Below, piece by piece: positions 37,081 to 48,104 of a stretch of 64,000 bases of DNA. The notes below the pieces were generated by a model. The model was not told the DNA's origin. It was given only the letters and a program-made list of their open reading frames with translations, and ran no database searches. The position numbers and the translations under genes are program-made. The first letter of the stretch is position 1. Every line of letters starts with the position of its first letter. Origin of the DNA: Acinetobacter sp. ANC 5054 (GTDB lineage Bacteria > Pseudomonadota > Gammaproteobacteria > Pseudomonadales > Moraxellaceae); NCBI RefSeq assembly GCF_002135295.1, contig NZ_NEGG01000012.1, forward strand, positions 1-64,000. Direction: 5' to 3'.

Positions 37081-38995
37081 CAATGTACCGGCCGCGTTCG
37101 GCTACGGCTGCTTTTACTAGGTCAACGAAAGCATCGATTGACATAGTACCCAAATTTTTTCCTGAGCGGGTACGGACGTTCACAGTACCTTCCTCTACTT
37201 CACGGTCACCAAGAACCAATAAGTATGGAATACGCTCTAAAGTACGTTCACGAATCTTAAAGCCGATTTTCTCATTTCTCAAGTCTGAAATCGCGCGGAT
37301 ACCGCTTTCTTTAAGTTTAGCGACGACTGACTCACATGCTTCCGCTTGAGAATCAGTAATATTCATTACACATGCTTGGATCGGTGACAACCAAGGTGGC
37401 ATGAAACCAGCATAGTGTTCAATTAGTATACCAATAAAACGCTCGAAACTGCCAAGTATTGCACGGTGCAACATCACAGGCTGATCACGGTCGTTATCTT
37501 CAGTCACATAAGACGCATCTAAACGCTCAGGTAGGTTGAAGTCACATTGGATTGTACCGCATTGCCATACACGACCAAGACAGTCTTTTAATGAGAATTC
37601 AATTTTCGGACCGTAGAACGCACCTTCACCCGGTTGAAGTTCCCACTCTAAGCCAGCAGCATCTAAAGCATCTGCTAGAGATTTTTCTGCCATATCCCAA
37701 AGTTTGTCATCACCCACACGTTTTTCAGGGCGAGTCGACAATTTCATTTGAACTTCTTCAAAGCCAAAGTCTTTATAAACATCTAAAGTCAGTTTAATAA
37801 AGTCTGCAACTTCAGTACCGATTTGTTCTTTGGTACAGAAAATATGCGCATCATCTTGAGTAAAGCCACGTACACGCATAATGCCGTGTAAAGAACCTGA
37901 TGGCTCGTTACGGTGACATGAACCAAACTCAGCCAAACGAACAGGAAGATCACGGTAAGATTTTAAACCTTGGTTAAATACTTGCACGTGACATGGGCAG
38001 TTCATTGGTTTTACAGCATAGTTACGGTTCTCGGAATGAGTCGTAAACATGTTGTCTGCATAGTTTGCAGCGTGACCTGATTTTTCCCAAAGCGTGAAAT
38101 CAACCACTTGTGGTGTACGAATTTCTTCGTAGCCATTCGCTTGTTGCACTTTACGCATATACTGTTCTAGTACTTGGTAAATGGTCCAGCCATTTGGATG
38201 CCAGAACACCATACCCGGTGCTTCTTCTTGCATATGAAACAAATCAAGCGCTTTACCGATTTTACGGTGATCGCGTTTTTCTGCTTCTTCAATACGTTTG
38301 ATATAAGCTGCAAGCTGTTTTTTGTCAGCCCAAGCTGTACCGTAGATACGTTGTAACTGTTCGTTTTTCGCATCACCGCGCCAGTAAGCACCAGAGATTT
38401 TTGTTAGCTTGAACGATTTTAAAAATTTAGTGTTTGGTACGTGCGGACCACGGCACATATCCAAGTAGTCTTGATGGTAGTACAAGCCCATTTCAGTTTC
38501 TTCAGGCATGTCTTCGATCAGACGCAATTTGTATTCTTCGCCGCGCGCAGTGAACTCTTTGATCACTTCGTCACGTGGAGTCATTTTTTTGATGACATCA
38601 TAATCTTGGTCGATGAGCTTTTTCATACGCTCTTCGATCGCAGCCATATCGTCTAAAGTAAATGGACGCGGCATCCAGATGTCATAGTAGAAACCTTCTT
38701 CAATGACTGGACCAATCACCATCTTCGCTTCTGGGAACAATTGCTTAACGGCATGACCCACTAAGTGCGCACAAGAGTGACGAATGATGTGAATACCATC
38801 TTCATCTTTAGGCGTGATGATTTGCACTGTTGCATCTGCTGTAATTAAATCAGACGCATCAACTAAACGATCGTTAACACGACCAGCAACTGTATTTTTT
38901 GCAAGACCAGGACCGATGCTTTGAGCAACTTCCATCACAGACACGGCATGATCAAATTCTTTTTGATCGCCATTTGGCAAAGTGATAATTGGCAT
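37073..38995 (-). CDS. thrS: Threonine-tRNA ligase
   Basis: It charges tRNA-Thr and edits mis-charged serine. The 640-residue protein has the TGS domain (1-60), the editing domain with [11 protein letters not shown] and later zinc ligands, the class II core with NCPCHVQVF and the motif 3 region [22 protein letters not shown], and the anticodon domain at the C-terminus. E. coli ThrS has 642. I start at 38995, after AAGGA; a longer in-frame start at 39028 adds 11 unlikely residues. It is coupled to infC. Confidence 0.98.
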   Translation of the reverse strand: MPIITLPNGDQKEFDHAVSVMEVAQSIGPGLAKNTVAGRVNDRLVDASDLITADATVQIITPKDEDGIHIIRHSCAHLVGHAVKQLFPEAKMVIGPVIEEGFYYDIWMPRPFTLDDMAAIEERMKKLIDQDYDVIKKMTPRDEVIKEFTARGEEYKLRLIEDMPEETEMGLYYHQDYLDMCRGPHVPNTKFLKSFKLTKISGAYWRGDAKNEQLQRIYGTAWADKKQLAAYIKRIEEAEKRDHRKIGKALDLFHMQEEAPGMVFWHPNGWTIYQVLEQYMRKVQQANGYEEIRTPQVVDFTLWEKSGHAANYADNMFTTHSENRNYAVKPMNCPCHVQVFNQGLKSYRDLPVRLAEFGSCHRNEPSGSLHGIMRVRGFTQDDAHIFCTKEQIGTEVADFIKLTLDVYKDFGFEEVQMKLSTRPEKRVGDDKLWDMAEKSLADALDAAGLEWELQPGEGAFYGPKIEFSLKDCLGRVWQCGTIQCDFNLPERLDASYVTEDNDRDQPVMLHRAILGSFERFIGILIEHYAGFMPPWLSPIQACVMNITDSQAEACESVVAKLKESGIRAISDLRNEKIGFKIRERTLERIPYLLVLGDREVEEGTVNVRTRSGKNLGTMSIDAFVDLVKAAVAERGRYIVE

Positions 38996-39375
38996 AAAAA
39001 AATCCTTAAGGAGTGATGCCCCGTACAATGGAGCATGTCACCGCGAGATTATGATCGAGGGAAACCCTCAAAAGATAAAAACGGTGGATAAATAAAATTC
39101 GACCTAAATTTTACACGTCTTGACCCGTTTAATAAACCGTTAATGCCGCTTAATCCGCACATATACCCAATACTAGGGAGATTCAACCAAAAAATGGGGT
39201 AAATAATGGTGTTGTAAAGCTGCTCTATTATGCATCGACCATGCAAAGATAAAATGATAAAAACTCACATTTTAAATAAATCTTTCACATCTCAAAGACT
39301 TTGATTGAACTGAATAATGGGAAGCGTACATTTTATACAGTGAAATACGTTGATCTCACTATTCTCTGATTTTCT
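38996..39375 (-). other. thrS leader / intergenic region
   Basis: 380 bases with no convincing gene. A 65-codon frame at 39049-39246 has no family resemblance. E. coli ThrS represses its own mRNA through tRNA-like leader stems; I see short possible stems here (for example GAGGGAAACCCTC at 39057-39069), but no definite operator. The AT-rich left part would contain the thrS promoter. Confidence 0.4.
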
Positions 39376-40530
39376 CTATTCTCTAAAACTCTCCCAACCC
39401 ATTAGCTCCTGATGATCATAGGCATAGAGTTGAGCGAATTGCGGAATAATGCTTTCACTTTGCGTGGGTCTTAAAAACACATAATCATCAATTTGGATTT
39501 CTGCGGATCTGGGAATCTGTACCATTTCCTGATTACTACTGCGACCATAGAGCACATGCGGTTTACTGCCTTTGGGATACACATACGCTGCACGCCAATA
39601 ACCACCATAAATAAAAGCAGCCTGATAGCCTTTTGACCATCGATCCAACCATTCCAATTGCGGCAAACTCGGCTGCGGCAATAGTTTTAAAATAGGTGTG
39701 GCAATCCACAGCGCAGATTGAAATTGCGCCAAACTGTTCAAATCAAAATCTTGCGGTTTAAGTAACATGGAGCCAAAAGACACGTCATTGCAGACACTTT
39801 GCTGACAATGAAAAGTAAAACTCGGGCTGCCTCCACCATTCCAACATAAATCGTCTTGGTACAAGGCAGGATAATCATTACGGATAAAATCTTTGAATTG
39901 TTGATAACTTTGCTGCGATTGTTGATAAGTTTTATCTGCGGCTTGGATCATGGATGGAATTTTTGACACATGGGCATCGTAACCCATCAGCCCTGATAAT
40001 TTTAACTGCGCTAGATGCTGCTGAATGACGCTGAGTAATTCAGCCAGTTCAGTGTTAGTTTTCACTCCGCCACGATGCAACCCAACATCAATTTCAATAT
40101 TGATGTTTAGGCAAAGTTCATGCTGCACCGCATAGTCTAAATATTGTTGCAAACGAATGTGACTGTCGATAAGCCATTGCACTTGAGATGAGCAATTTTT
40201 TAACTGCAAGATAGGTATTCTTTGCAATGCTTGAATAGGCATTGGTTTGCCAAACAAAATATCCGCCTGAGGAAATTCATCTAGCACAATGTTCAGATGT
40301 GGCAAATGAAAAAGCATTAATCGTTGAGTATTTAAGGCAGTGCTACACAGCTTGAGTAACTCCATGCAAGCAAGAGATTTCACCACCAAGCGTGGCTTTA
40401 ACTCGGCTGGCAGCATATGTCGTGCACGAACTAGATTTTGCTGAAGCGCAGGCAGATCCACAATTAATTGCGGCAATCCAGTTCCGACCTGCCGTAGAAC
40501 CTGATTCATGTGCTGAAAATATGCATCCAT
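39376..40530 (-). CDS. Fold-type III PLP enzyme, D-threonine aldolase / D-serine dehydratase-like (DSD1)
   Basis: A 384-residue alanine-racemase-like TIM barrel with a C-terminal beta domain. Lys51 in RLVVKSLACMELL would bind PLP; NIEIDVGLHRGGV is a characteristic internal strand-loop. The closest families by pattern are DSD1/D-threonine aldolases that break down D-hydroxy-amino acids. The substrate cannot be read. The neighbouring flavoprotein on the same strand lies 75 bases upstream, so the pair probably shares a transcript and a pathway. Confidence 0.82.
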   Translation of the reverse strand: MDAYFQHMNQVLRQVGTGLPQLIVDLPALQQNLVRARHMLPAELKPRLVVKSLACMELLKLCSTALNTQRLMLFHLPHLNIVLDEFPQADILFGKPMPIQALQRIPILQLKNCSSQVQWLIDSHIRLQQYLDYAVQHELCLNINIEIDVGLHRGGVKTNTELAELLSVIQQHLAQLKLSGLMGYDAHVSKIPSMIQAADKTYQQSQQSYQQFKDFIRNDYPALYQDDLCWNGGGSPSFTFHCQQSVCNDVSFGSMLLKPQDFDLNSLAQFQSALWIATPILKLLPQPSLPQLEWLDRWSKGYQAAFIYGGYWRAAYVYPKGSKPHVLYGRSSNQEMVQIPRSAEIQIDDYVFLRPTQSESIIPQFAQLYAYDHQELMGWESFRE

Positions 40531-40605
40531 ACCGACTTCTCCAACGCCAATTTTTAGTATTTGTGGCGATTCGTTATTTATAAATAGAGCTAGACATTTC
40601 TAATC

Positions 40606-41961
40606 TTATTGCTCTAAGAATAGCTGCTGCAAATACGGATTGAGCCATTTCTGCTTTGGATCTAACTCTTGACGAATCCGCATAAAATCCTCCCATTTCG
40701 GATACAACTCGCGCAGCTGTGCCTCCTTCAAACTATGTAATTTCCCCCAATGTGGACGACCGCCATATTTCAGTAAGACCGGTTCGACCAGATCAAATAC
40801 CGCGTGATAATCCTGCTTATAAAATTGGTGGATGGATAAAGACACGGAGTCTTGCTGATAAAACGGACTAAGCCAAATATCATCGCCACGAACCAGTCGA
40901 TATTCCACGGGAAAAAACATCGGCACTTTATGTCGCCTAAGCGTATGTAGCACTTCTTCAAAACATGCCATACCGTGTTGCAACGGAATCTGATATTCCA
41001 TTTCATTGAATTTTGTATTGCGTGCCGATGGAAAAATCTGACTTGACCAATCCACTACCGTTACAGGCTTAACGAACACACCCAATAACTTTTGTAACCA
41101 TGGATTCAACGCAGGACATAAGCGCACCAACTCCACACAAAAATTTAAGATCAGATCTTCATCTGGCCATTCTTTCGGACGGCTGATAAATGGGTCATCG
41201 GTTTCATCCAAGGTTTTTAAAATCACTTGCTGGGCATGACTAAAAGCCCAAAACTCAATATGTCGATGCTGATATTGCCATTGCTGCATATTTTGCATGA
41301 CCTCACTCAAGGCACATAAACGCGTATGTTCTTTGAGTTTGTACCTTGGTCGATTTTGCAATTTGATTTGCGTCAAGATGCCCAAACTACCGAGTGCGAC
41401 CCGCCCTGCCTGAAAAATCTCAGCATTTTGCTCAGCATCACAAGAGATGATTTCTCCTTGCGCGCTAAGCAATTCAAAGCCTTGCACTAAAGCAGATAAA
41501 CATGACAGCTCTAAGCCTGTGCCATGTGTACCTGTTGCAATCGCGCCTGCCAGACTTTGTTGGTCAATGTCTCCCTGATTAATCAGAGCTTGATCAAACG
41601 CTGCGAGTTTATCTCCCAATTCAAATAAACGCGTTCCCGCGTGTATGGTGCTTTGACACTGCTCAGCGTCGATGTCGGTGATCCCTTTTAAATGATCCAA
41701 ACTCAGTAAAAGATCGTTAGTTTTCACCAAAGGACTAAAAGAATGACTAGCACCTGCAATGCGAATTTTGTCATGGGACTTCACCAAGCCAATCAACCGA
41801 TCCAAACTGTTCGGCTGTTCAAATTGCGGTGTCGACTGCTGCGAACCTGACCAGTTTTTCCATTCGGATTTTTGCGGATACATCGACTGTGGATGCACCG
41901 AATTGAGCTGTGTAGATTTTGGATGCGTCGCATTAGAACGCTCTATCAGTTGATCTGTCAT
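40606..41961 (-). CDS. FAD-dependent D-arabinono-1,4-lactone oxidase-like protein
   Basis: A 451-residue flavoprotein of the VAO fold. The N-terminal FAD-binding domain has IRIAGASHSFSPLVKT and GAIATGTHGTG (the His is a typical FAD-linked or FAD-contacting residue); the C-terminal ALO domain has GGRPHWGKLHSL and FMRIRQELDPKQKWLNPYL. Such enzymes oxidise sugar lactones or alditols with O2 or another acceptor. I start at ATG 41961, which follows AGGGA; a GTG at 42024 adds 21 residues. It is paired with the DSD1-like gene. Confidence 0.85.
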   Translation of the reverse strand: MTDQLIERSNATHPKSTQLNSVHPQSMYPQKSEWKNWSGSQQSTPQFEQPNSLDRLIGLVKSHDKIRIAGASHSFSPLVKTNDLLLSLDHLKGITDIDAEQCQSTIHAGTRLFELGDKLAAFDQALINQGDIDQQSLAGAIATGTHGTGLELSCLSALVQGFELLSAQGEIISCDAEQNAEIFQAGRVALGSLGILTQIKLQNRPRYKLKEHTRLCALSEVMQNMQQWQYQHRHIEFWAFSHAQQVILKTLDETDDPFISRPKEWPDEDLILNFCVELVRLCPALNPWLQKLLGVFVKPVTVVDWSSQIFPSARNTKFNEMEYQIPLQHGMACFEEVLHTLRRHKVPMFFPVEYRLVRGDDIWLSPFYQQDSVSLSIHQFYKQDYHAVFDLVEPVLLKYGGRPHWGKLHSLKEAQLRELYPKWEDFMRIRQELDPKQKWLNPYLQQLFLEQ

Positions 41962-42489
41962 GTTCGTCCCTGCAAACATCATTTTTATTGTATTGACTGC
42001 TTTTATCAGCTTATTTTTCAGCACATGCTTTTATTTATCCTAAAACATGCTACTAGTATTTCCTTTAGATTATCTCAATCCGTTCAGGGACTCAAATCCA
42101 TATTGAGTTAAAAAAGTATTCTATAAAACAGCGATTTAAAATAAAAATTCAGTGTAGATTGGATGTTTTGAACAATAACCGACCGAAGCAATACATTTAT
42201 AGATAATGGATTAGAGTCTCGTTAAAAACTACAAATACTCTTCACAAATATGGATAAAAAACACTCGATCATTGGCTAATTTTCAGCTAATTTATTTAAG
42301 TTAAAAAATCAATTTATAGAACCCTTGGGTTCAATTTATCGAAAAATGTTGTTTTTATTTATTTAATTTTCAATATCTTACATTTTTAGTATAAATACTC
42401 GACTAAAGCATAAATGCAGAATATAGCCTGACTGAATTATTGTTGAACAAGGTTTTAAAAACAAATATACATGGAATTGGAGTACCACT
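41962..42489. other. Intergenic region between the flavoprotein and acyl-CoA synthetase genes
   Basis: About 530 bases of AT-rich sequence without a recognised gene. It holds divergent control regions. One promoter candidate, TTTTCA (42367-42372) and TATAAA (42390-42395) with 17-base spacing, points to the acyl-CoA synthetase. No repeats stand out. Confidence 0.35.
42367..42395 (+). promoter_or_regulatory. Candidate promoter of the acyl-CoA synthetase gene
   Basis: TTTTCA and TATAAA boxes with 17-base spacing, about 95 bases before the ATG at 42490, which itself has a GGAG ribosome-binding site. Confidence 0.35.
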
Positions 42490-44130
42490 ATGGTTAGCGC
42501 ATACGATGAATTGCCACGGACACCGGCGAATTTTGTTGCACTTTCACCTCTGCGTTATTTAGAGCGTGCAGCATATATTTATCCAGATCAGGATGCCATT
42601 ATCCATGGTAATCGTCATATTTCATGGCGCCAAACCTATAATCGCTGCCGCCAATTTGCCCACCAATTACAACAATTGGGCATTGGTAAAAATGACACGG
42701 TTTCGGTACTTTTACCAAACGTACCTGCCATGGTGGAAGCCCATTTTGCTGTTCCAATGGCAGGTGCAGTACTCAATACCTTAAATACACGCCTTGATGC
42801 AAAAACGATTGCCTTCATGCTAGAGCATGCTGAAACCAAAGTCCTGTTGGTCGATCCTGAATTTACTCAAGTCGCAACCGAAGCTTTGGCTTTAATTGAT
42901 CAAGAGATTTATGTTATTGATGTTGCAGATGCCGAGTTTGAAGGTACAGCAACGTCGATTGGACAGATTGAATTTGAAGATTGGTTGGCTCAAGGTGATG
43001 CCAATTTTGAATGGCATCTACCACAAGATGAATGGGATGCGATTAGTTTAAGCTATACCTCGGGCACAACAGGTAACCCGAAAGGCGTGGTGTATCATCA
43101 CCGCGGTGCGTATATCAATGCAGCCAGTAACATCATTGCTTGTGGTATGAAACCACGTGCAAACTACTTGTGGACACTGCCACTATTCCATTGTAATGGT
43201 TGGTGCTTTGCATGGACTATCGCAGCGAATGGCGGCACCAATATTTGTTTGCGTAAAATAGACCCTGAACTGATTTTTAAACTGATTGCAGAACATAAAG
43301 TTGATTACTTCTGTGGTGCACCAATTGTACTGTCGATGCTGATCAACACCCCTGAAGAGAAAAAAGTTCAGATTGATCACCGTGTCGAAGTGATGGTGGC
43401 TGGTGCTGCGCCGCCTGCTGCAATCATTGAAGGCATGCGTAATATCGGCATTAATGTTACCCATGTGTATGGCTTAACTGAAACTTATGGTCCTTCTGCA
43501 CTTTGCGCATCGCAAGCAGGTTGGTCAGATCTTTCAATTCAAGAACAAGCGCAGTTGCACTCACGTCAAGGTGTGCCATATCCACTACAAGATGGTATGA
43601 AGGTGATTGACCCTGAAACCATGCAACCTGTGCCGCATGATGGCCAGACCATGGGTGAAATCATGTTCCGCGGCAACATCGTGATGAAGGGTTATTTGAA
43701 AAACCCTGAAGCGACGGCTGAAGCCTTTGCTGGTGGTTGGTTCCATACTGGTGATTTGGCTGTGTGTCAGCCAGATGGTTATGCCAAAATCACGGATCGC
43801 TCTAAAGACGTGATTATTTCTGGTGGCGAGAACATTTCCTCACTGGAAGTTGAAGAAATTTTATATCAACACCCTGCGGTACTCACTGCGGCAGTGGTCG
43901 CGAAACCTGATCCGCGTTGGCAAGAAGTGCCGTGTGCATTTATCGAGCTCAAAACTGGTAAAACAGCAACCCCTGAAGAGTTAATTGAATTCTGTAAACA
44001 GCATCTCGCACGCTTTAAAGTACCGAAAGATGTGGTGATTACTGAAATTCCAAAAACCTCAACAGGCAAACTACAGAAGTTTGTCCTACGTGAATGGGCG
44101 AAAGAACGTGCTGTCGGTGAATTTAGTTAA
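42490..44130 (+). CDS. Acyl-CoA synthetase (AMP-forming, fatty-acid CoA ligase)
   Basis: It activates a carboxylic acid, probably a medium- or long-chain fatty acid, to its CoA thioester in two steps through an acyl-adenylate. The 546-residue protein has A3 SYTSGTTGNPKG, A5 YGLTETYG, A7 region WFHTGDLAV, DRSKDVIISGGENISS and the C-terminal catalytic Lys in KTSTGKLQKF. The wide family also contains AlkK-type ligases, which the sequence resembles most in feel; the chain length is not decidable by eye. A terminator follows. Confidence 0.92.
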   Translation: MVSAYDELPRTPANFVALSPLRYLERAAYIYPDQDAIIHGNRHISWRQTYNRCRQFAHQLQQLGIGKNDTVSVLLPNVPAMVEAHFAVPMAGAVLNTLNTRLDAKTIAFMLEHAETKVLLVDPEFTQVATEALALIDQEIYVIDVADAEFEGTATSIGQIEFEDWLAQGDANFEWHLPQDEWDAISLSYTSGTTGNPKGVVYHHRGAYINAASNIIACGMKPRANYLWTLPLFHCNGWCFAWTIAANGGTNICLRKIDPELIFKLIAEHKVDYFCGAPIVLSMLINTPEEKKVQIDHRVEVMVAGAAPPAAIIEGMRNIGINVTHVYGLTETYGPSALCASQAGWSDLSIQEQAQLHSRQGVPYPLQDGMKVIDPETMQPVPHDGQTMGEIMFRGNIVMKGYLKNPEATAEAFAGGWFHTGDLAVCQPDGYAKITDRSKDVIISGGENISSLEVEEILYQHPAVLTAAVVAKPDPRWQEVPCAFIELKTGKTATPEELIEFCKQHLARFKVPKDVVITEIPKTSTGKLQKFVLREWAKERAVGEFS

Positions 44131-44148
44131 TTTACCCCATACTCATCA

Positions 44149-44182
44149 TAAAAAAAGCGACTTGTTAAAGTCGCTTTTTTTA
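44149..44182. terminator. Bidirectional terminator
   Basis: AAAAAGCGACTT and AAGTCGCTTTTT around GTTA with long A- and T-runs, between the acyl-CoA synthetase gene and darP. Confidence 0.92.
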
Positions 44183-44234
44183 TTGCTTGGGATCAATTCA
44201 TTTATGCATGATTCAATCACATGATACAAAATGC

Positions 44235-44768
44235 TTAATTATCTGAAAGCAATGCGACTTGCTGAATATAGTTAAACAATTTCAACTTTGACGCAGCAAG
44301 CTCTTCAGGTGTCGCATTTTTTGCGATATCACGCTGAATACGTAAGACATGCTGACGAATTGGATGATGTTCAGCAGCATTATGCGCTTTCATGAACTCT
44401 TTAATGACGGGCTCACCTTGAGCCACCATACGCTCCGTCCAACGTTGTAACTGCGCAGTTTTCTTCGCACCTTGTTGCGGTGTGAGATAAGACAAAATCA
44501 TGGTTTCATCTTCATTGCGTAGTAATTTACCCACACGCTGAAACTGACGACGACGTGCTTCATGTGAAGTAATGGTTTGTGCATCAAGTAGTGCTTCGAT
44601 CAGGCGCTCTTCCACAGGAAGATTTTTAATCTGTTTAGGATTCAGCTTTGCAAGTTCTTCACCTAAAGCAGCCATACGTTGTACGGCTTTTTTTTGCTCG
44701 GTTTTACTTGCACGTCCTTCTAAGGATTCAAAGTCTTCTTCGGTATAGCGGTTCGGTCGACGTGCCAC
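44235..44768 (-). CDS. darP: Ribosome-associated protein DarP (YjgA)
   Basis: A 177-residue, charged, helical protein of the YjgA/DUF615 family (RRPNRYTEEDFESLEGRASK at the start; QRVGKLLRNEDETMIL in the middle). DarP binds late 50S precursors and helps peptidyl-transferase-centre maturation. It is the last gene of the pcnB-folK-panBC-rapZ-ptsO run, two bases after ptsO. Confidence 0.93.
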   Translation of the reverse strand: MARRPNRYTEEDFESLEGRASKTEQKKAVQRMAALGEELAKLNPKQIKNLPVEERLIEALLDAQTITSHEARRRQFQRVGKLLRNEDETMILSYLTPQQGAKKTAQLQRWTERMVAQGEPVIKEFMKAHNAAEHHPIRQHVLRIQRDIAKNATPEELAASKLKLFNYIQQVALLSDN

Positions 44769-44770
44769 GT

Positions 44771-45040
44771 TTAATCTGCCTCGTAAAATTTTGCTGCAAA
44801 GAGTGCTTGAATTTCAGACAAAGCTTTTTCTTCATCTGCACCTTCAATCACTAAGCGTAAAGTTGTGCCCTTGCCTGCACCAAGCATCAGCAAAGACATA
44901 ATATTTTTGGCATCGACTAATTTTCCACCCTTACCAATCTGTATCGACGAGCGAAATTTGGTAGTGACTTCAATTAGCTTGCCAGATGCACGCGCATGTA
45001 AACCCAGTTTATTTATTACATCAACAGTTGTGTCGATCAT
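44771..45040 (-). CDS. ptsO: Phosphocarrier protein NPr (HPr family) of the nitrogen PTS
   Basis: An 89-residue HPr-like protein. His15 in [12 protein letters not shown] is the phosphorylation site, passing phosphate from PtsP (EI-Ntr) to PtsN. The [13 protein letters not shown] segment is the regulatory helix region of the family. The start at 45040 overlaps the rapZ stop as ATGA. rapZ-ptsO is a known pairing and identifies it as NPr, not sugar HPr. In A. baumannii this protein links to GigA/GigB, also present here at 1404-3002. Confidence 0.95.
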   Translation of the reverse strand: MIDTTVDVINKLGLHARASGKLIEVTTKFRSSIQIGKGGKLVDAKNIMSLLMLGAGKGTTLRLVIEGADEEKALSEIQALFAAKFYEAD

Positions 45041-45888
45041 GACCAGTGCTTCATTTCTCTGTGTAGAACCTGAATAGACCATTTTGCCTCAAGGGCTTTT
45101 TTTAGTCTATCAACGATATATACCGAACGGTGTTGTCCACCTGTACAACCGATCGACACCGTCATGTAATGACGATGCCCTTCGGCAAATGCCGGCAGCC
45201 ATTTATCCAAGAAATGATAAATATCTTGGAACATTTCATTGGTTTGCTCACTTTGTTGTAAAAACTCACGAACAGGCTCATCCAACCCAGAATATTTACG
45301 TAGTTCCATATCCCAATGTGGATTGGGTAAATGACGAACGTCAAAAACATAATCTGCATCGAGAGGAATCCCATGTTTATAACCAAAGGATTGTAAAATC
45401 AGAATTAAATTATCTGCCTGTCCCAATCGAGACAACAAAGTATGCTTTAAATCATGCACGCTCTTGTCGGTAGTATCAATATGCACCGTAGAGCGCATTT
45501 GAATGGGCAACAGTAAAGATTTTTCTTCCTGTATACACTCATTCAAACTTTTGAAACGGCTAGCCAGCGGATGGGGACGACGTGAAGAACTAAAACGCGC
45601 AATCAATTCCTGATCACGCGTTGTTAAATAAATAATATCGACTGAGCCATAGCGCTGCAGTTGCTGAAAGACCAGATCAAATTCTTGTAAATCAGCGCGA
45701 GTGCTACGAACATCAACACCCAATGCTAACTGTTCAAGATTATTCTCTGAATCCAGTTTTTCAACAATTTCGGGTAATAATGCTAGTGGCAAATTATCAA
45801 TACAGTAATATCCCAAATCTTCAAGTATCTGCAAAGCAGATGACTTTCCTGATCCAGATTGTCCTGTAACAATTAAAATGCGTTTCAT
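45037..45888 (-). CDS. rapZ: RNase adapter protein RapZ
   Basis: A 283-residue protein with an N-terminal P-loop domain (Walker A GQSGSGKS, residues 8-15; [29 protein letters not shown]) and a C-terminal RNA-binding domain with the family signature [11 protein letters not shown]. In E. coli RapZ binds GlmZ/GlmY small RNAs and sets GlmS levels for cell-wall precursor supply. The very end, REMKHWS, is slightly different from E. coli. It is coupled with ptsO. Confidence 0.96.
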   Translation of the reverse strand: MKRILIVTGQSGSGKSSALQILEDLGYYCIDNLPLALLPEIVEKLDSENNLEQLALGVDVRSTRADLQEFDLVFQQLQRYGSVDIIYLTTRDQELIARFSSSRRPHPLASRFKSLNECIQEEKSLLLPIQMRSTVHIDTTDKSVHDLKHTLLSRLGQADNLILILQSFGYKHGIPLDADYVFDVRHLPNPHWDMELRKYSGLDEPVREFLQQSEQTNEMFQDIYHFLDKWLPAFAEGHRHYMTVSIGCTGGQHRSVYIVDRLKKALEAKWSIQVLHREMKHWS

Positions 45889-45911
45889 CGCAATGCTACC
45901 CCATTACCGTT

Positions 45912-46760
45912 TTAAACCGCAGTATATTTAACCTGCAAATTATCAATTAGACGTGTTGCACCCAATTTTGCTGCAACAAACAATACGACATCTTGATCAA
46001 ATTCTTCAACCTTTTGCAACTCAGTTGTGCGAACTTCTACATAGTCCACAACAAAACCTGCTGCTGTCAATGTTGCGTTAATATTCGCTAACACATCTGC
46101 CAGTTTTGTGCCTGCATGCAGTTCTGCTTCAGCAGCTTGCAATGTCTTATAAATGGTCGGTGCAATGGCACGATTTTCTGCACTTAAATAGCCATTACGC
46201 GAACTCAATGCCAGACCATCTTCCGCACGGGTAATTGGCACACCAATCACTTCTAGTGGAATATTCAAATCACGCACAAACTGACGAATCACTGCTAACT
46301 GTTGATAATCTTTTTGACCAAAGAAAGCGTAGTTCGGTTGCACAATATTAAATAATTTGGTCACCACCACAGCCACACCATCAAAATGTCCTGGGCGTTG
46401 TAGACCGCATAAATCGTTGGTGATCTCACCCACTGAAATATTCGTCAAACGTGGCTTATTGCCATACATTTGCTCTACAGTTGGCGCAAATACGATGTCA
46501 CAACCGACTTCAGCCAATAAATGTTGATCATTTTCCAACGTACGTGGGTAATTATCAAAGTCTTCGTTTGGGCCAAATTGAATTGGATTGACAAAAATAC
46601 TGACGACCACCACATCGCAGATTTTACGTGCTTCACGGACTAAATTAAGATGGCCTTCATGCAAATTCCCCATGGTCGGCACAAAACCAATAATTTTGCG
46701 TGCTGTACGTGCTGGATTAAGCGATGCGCTTAAGCCTTGGATCGTAGTTTCAGTTTTCAT
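45912..46760 (-). CDS. panC: Pantothenate synthetase
   Basis: It joins pantoate and beta-alanine, with ATP, in the last step of pantothenate (CoA precursor) synthesis. The 282-residue protein has the cytidylyltransferase motif [14 protein letters not shown] (HxGH-like) and [14 protein letters not shown] (KMSKS-like), plus FGQKDYQQL and [13 protein letters not shown]. The length is normal. The gene follows panB by three bases. Confidence 0.97.
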   Translation of the reverse strand: MKTETTIQGLSASLNPARTARKIIGFVPTMGNLHEGHLNLVREARKICDVVVVSIFVNPIQFGPNEDFDNYPRTLENDQHLLAEVGCDIVFAPTVEQMYGNKPRLTNISVGEITNDLCGLQRPGHFDGVAVVVTKLFNIVQPNYAFFGQKDYQQLAVIRQFVRDLNIPLEVIGVPITRAEDGLALSSRNGYLSAENRAIAPTIYKTLQAAEAELHAGTKLADVLANINATLTAAGFVVDYVEVRTTELQKVEEFDQDVVLFVAAKLGATRLIDNLQVKYTAV

Positions 46761-46763
46761 GTA

Positions 46764-47573
46764 TTACAACTCAATCTGGAAAGTATGTTCTATAGCAGGA
46801 AATGAACCGTTAAGTACTGCGGCATGATACGCTTTAAACGCATCAACGATCGCCGTCTCCCCTGCTTGTTCTTTCATAAAATTACGGACAAATTTAGCAA
46901 CGTGGCTGAAATTTAGACCCAACATGTCTTGAACCACCAGCACTTGTCCATCCGTTTCTGCACCTGCACCAATACCTATGACTGGGGTATTTGGGAACAG
47001 CTCACTGATTTCCTTGCCCACTTGAGCAGGCACACATTCAAGCAGAAGTACTGCTGCCCCAGCATCTACCACCGCTTGACAGTCCGCAATCAACTGATCT
47101 GCTGCAGCACGGGTGCGGGCTTGTACTTTATAGCCACCAAACACATGCACTGATTGCGGTGTAAGACCTAAATGGACACAGACCGGAATACCGTTACGTG
47201 TCAAGACTTCTACCGTTTCCGCTAACCATGCCCCACCTTCAAGTTTGACCATTTGCGCACCGGCTTGCATCACCGTTTTTGAATGAATCAAGGCATCATT
47301 CAAAGTGGCATAGCTCATAAATGGCAAATCAGTCAAAATAAACGCATGCTTATTACCACGACGCACCGCCGCAGTATGGTAAGCCATATCTTCAACCGTT
47401 ACAGGTAAAGTAGAGTCATGACCTTGAATGGTCATCCCCAATGAATCACCAATCAGAATCGTATCAACTTCAGCAACTTCCATTGCTTTCGCCATACTTG
47501 CATCGTAGCTCGTTAGGCAAGAAAATTTGCGGCCTTCCGCTTTAAATTTCTTTAAGTCACTTAGACTAATCAT
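46764..47573 (-). CDS. panB: 3-methyl-2-oxobutanoate hydroxymethyltransferase
   Basis: It makes ketopantoate from alpha-ketoisovalerate and methylene-tetrahydrofolate, the first step of pantothenate synthesis. The 269-residue TIM barrel has [29 protein letters not shown] (metal-binding), KLEGG and LLECVP. It is in the panB-panC order, with folK 45 bases upstream. Confidence 0.97.
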   Translation of the reverse strand: MISLSDLKKFKAEGRKFSCLTSYDASMAKAMEVAEVDTILIGDSLGMTIQGHDSTLPVTVEDMAYHTAAVRRGNKHAFILTDLPFMSYATLNDALIHSKTVMQAGAQMVKLEGGAWLAETVEVLTRNGIPVCVHLGLTPQSVHVFGGYKVQARTRAAADQLIADCQAVVDAGAAVLLLECVPAQVGKEISELFPNTPVIGIGAGAETDGQVLVVQDMLGLNFSHVAKFVRNFMKEQAGETAIVDAFKAYHAAVLNGSFPAIEHTFQIEL

Positions 47574-47618
47574 TTCAATATTCCTCTGATGACGGCTTTC
47601 TCAAGTGGTCATGCAAAA

Positions 47619-48104
47619 CTAAAGATTTGCCCAATTAGCTGCGTCCAAAACCGTTAAATCTGGATTTTGCAGAATTGGTAAATCTTTTAATTGTTGTCCT
47701 TTGATATAAAGGTTTTCATCTAAATCTAATAAGGGTCTAAGCACAAAATCACGTTCTAACACCCCCACATGCGGCACAGTTAAACGCTCATTTTGAATTT
47801 GTTCATCACCATAAATCAATAAATCTAAATCGAGTGTCCGTTCGCCCCAATGACGTAAACGTACTCGACCCGACTCTTGTTCAAAGCGCTGTAATTCATC
47901 CAACAATGCCAAAGGTGCAAGATCCGTGATCAATTGCACAGCGGCATTTAAATAATTCGGCTGATCTTGCGGCCCCATCGGTGGGCTTTGGTACAGCTTA
48001 GATACTTGAATTGCACCTAAACTCGCCAACTTATGCACAGCCTCAGTCAGAATCTGCTGAGAATCACCTAAATTACTACCCAAACCGATATATGTGACTG
48101 TCAT
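47619..48104 (-). CDS. folK: 2-amino-4-hydroxy-6-hydroxymethyldihydropteridine pyrophosphokinase
   Basis: It transfers pyrophosphate to the pterin in folate synthesis. The 161-residue protein has YIGLGSNLGDSQQ, YLNAAVQL, ERTLDLDLLIYGDEQI and LTVPHVGVLERDFVL, the last two holding catalytic Asp and His residues. It overlaps the pcnB end by four bases (ATGA-type). Folate supply fits the neighbour panB, which uses a folate. Confidence 0.96.
   Translation of the reverse strand: MTVTYIGLGSNLGDSQQILTEAVHKLASLGAIQVSKLYQSPPMGPQDQPNYLNAAVQLITDLAPLALLDELQRFEQESGRVRLRHWGERTLDLDLLIYGDEQIQNERLTVPHVGVLERDFVLRPLLDLDENLYIKGQQLKDLPILQNPDLTVLDAANWANL

Noticed and set aside
39049-39246. 65-codon minus-strand frame before thrS
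   Set aside because: No family resemblance, no ribosome-binding site, and it sits in the expected thrS leader.
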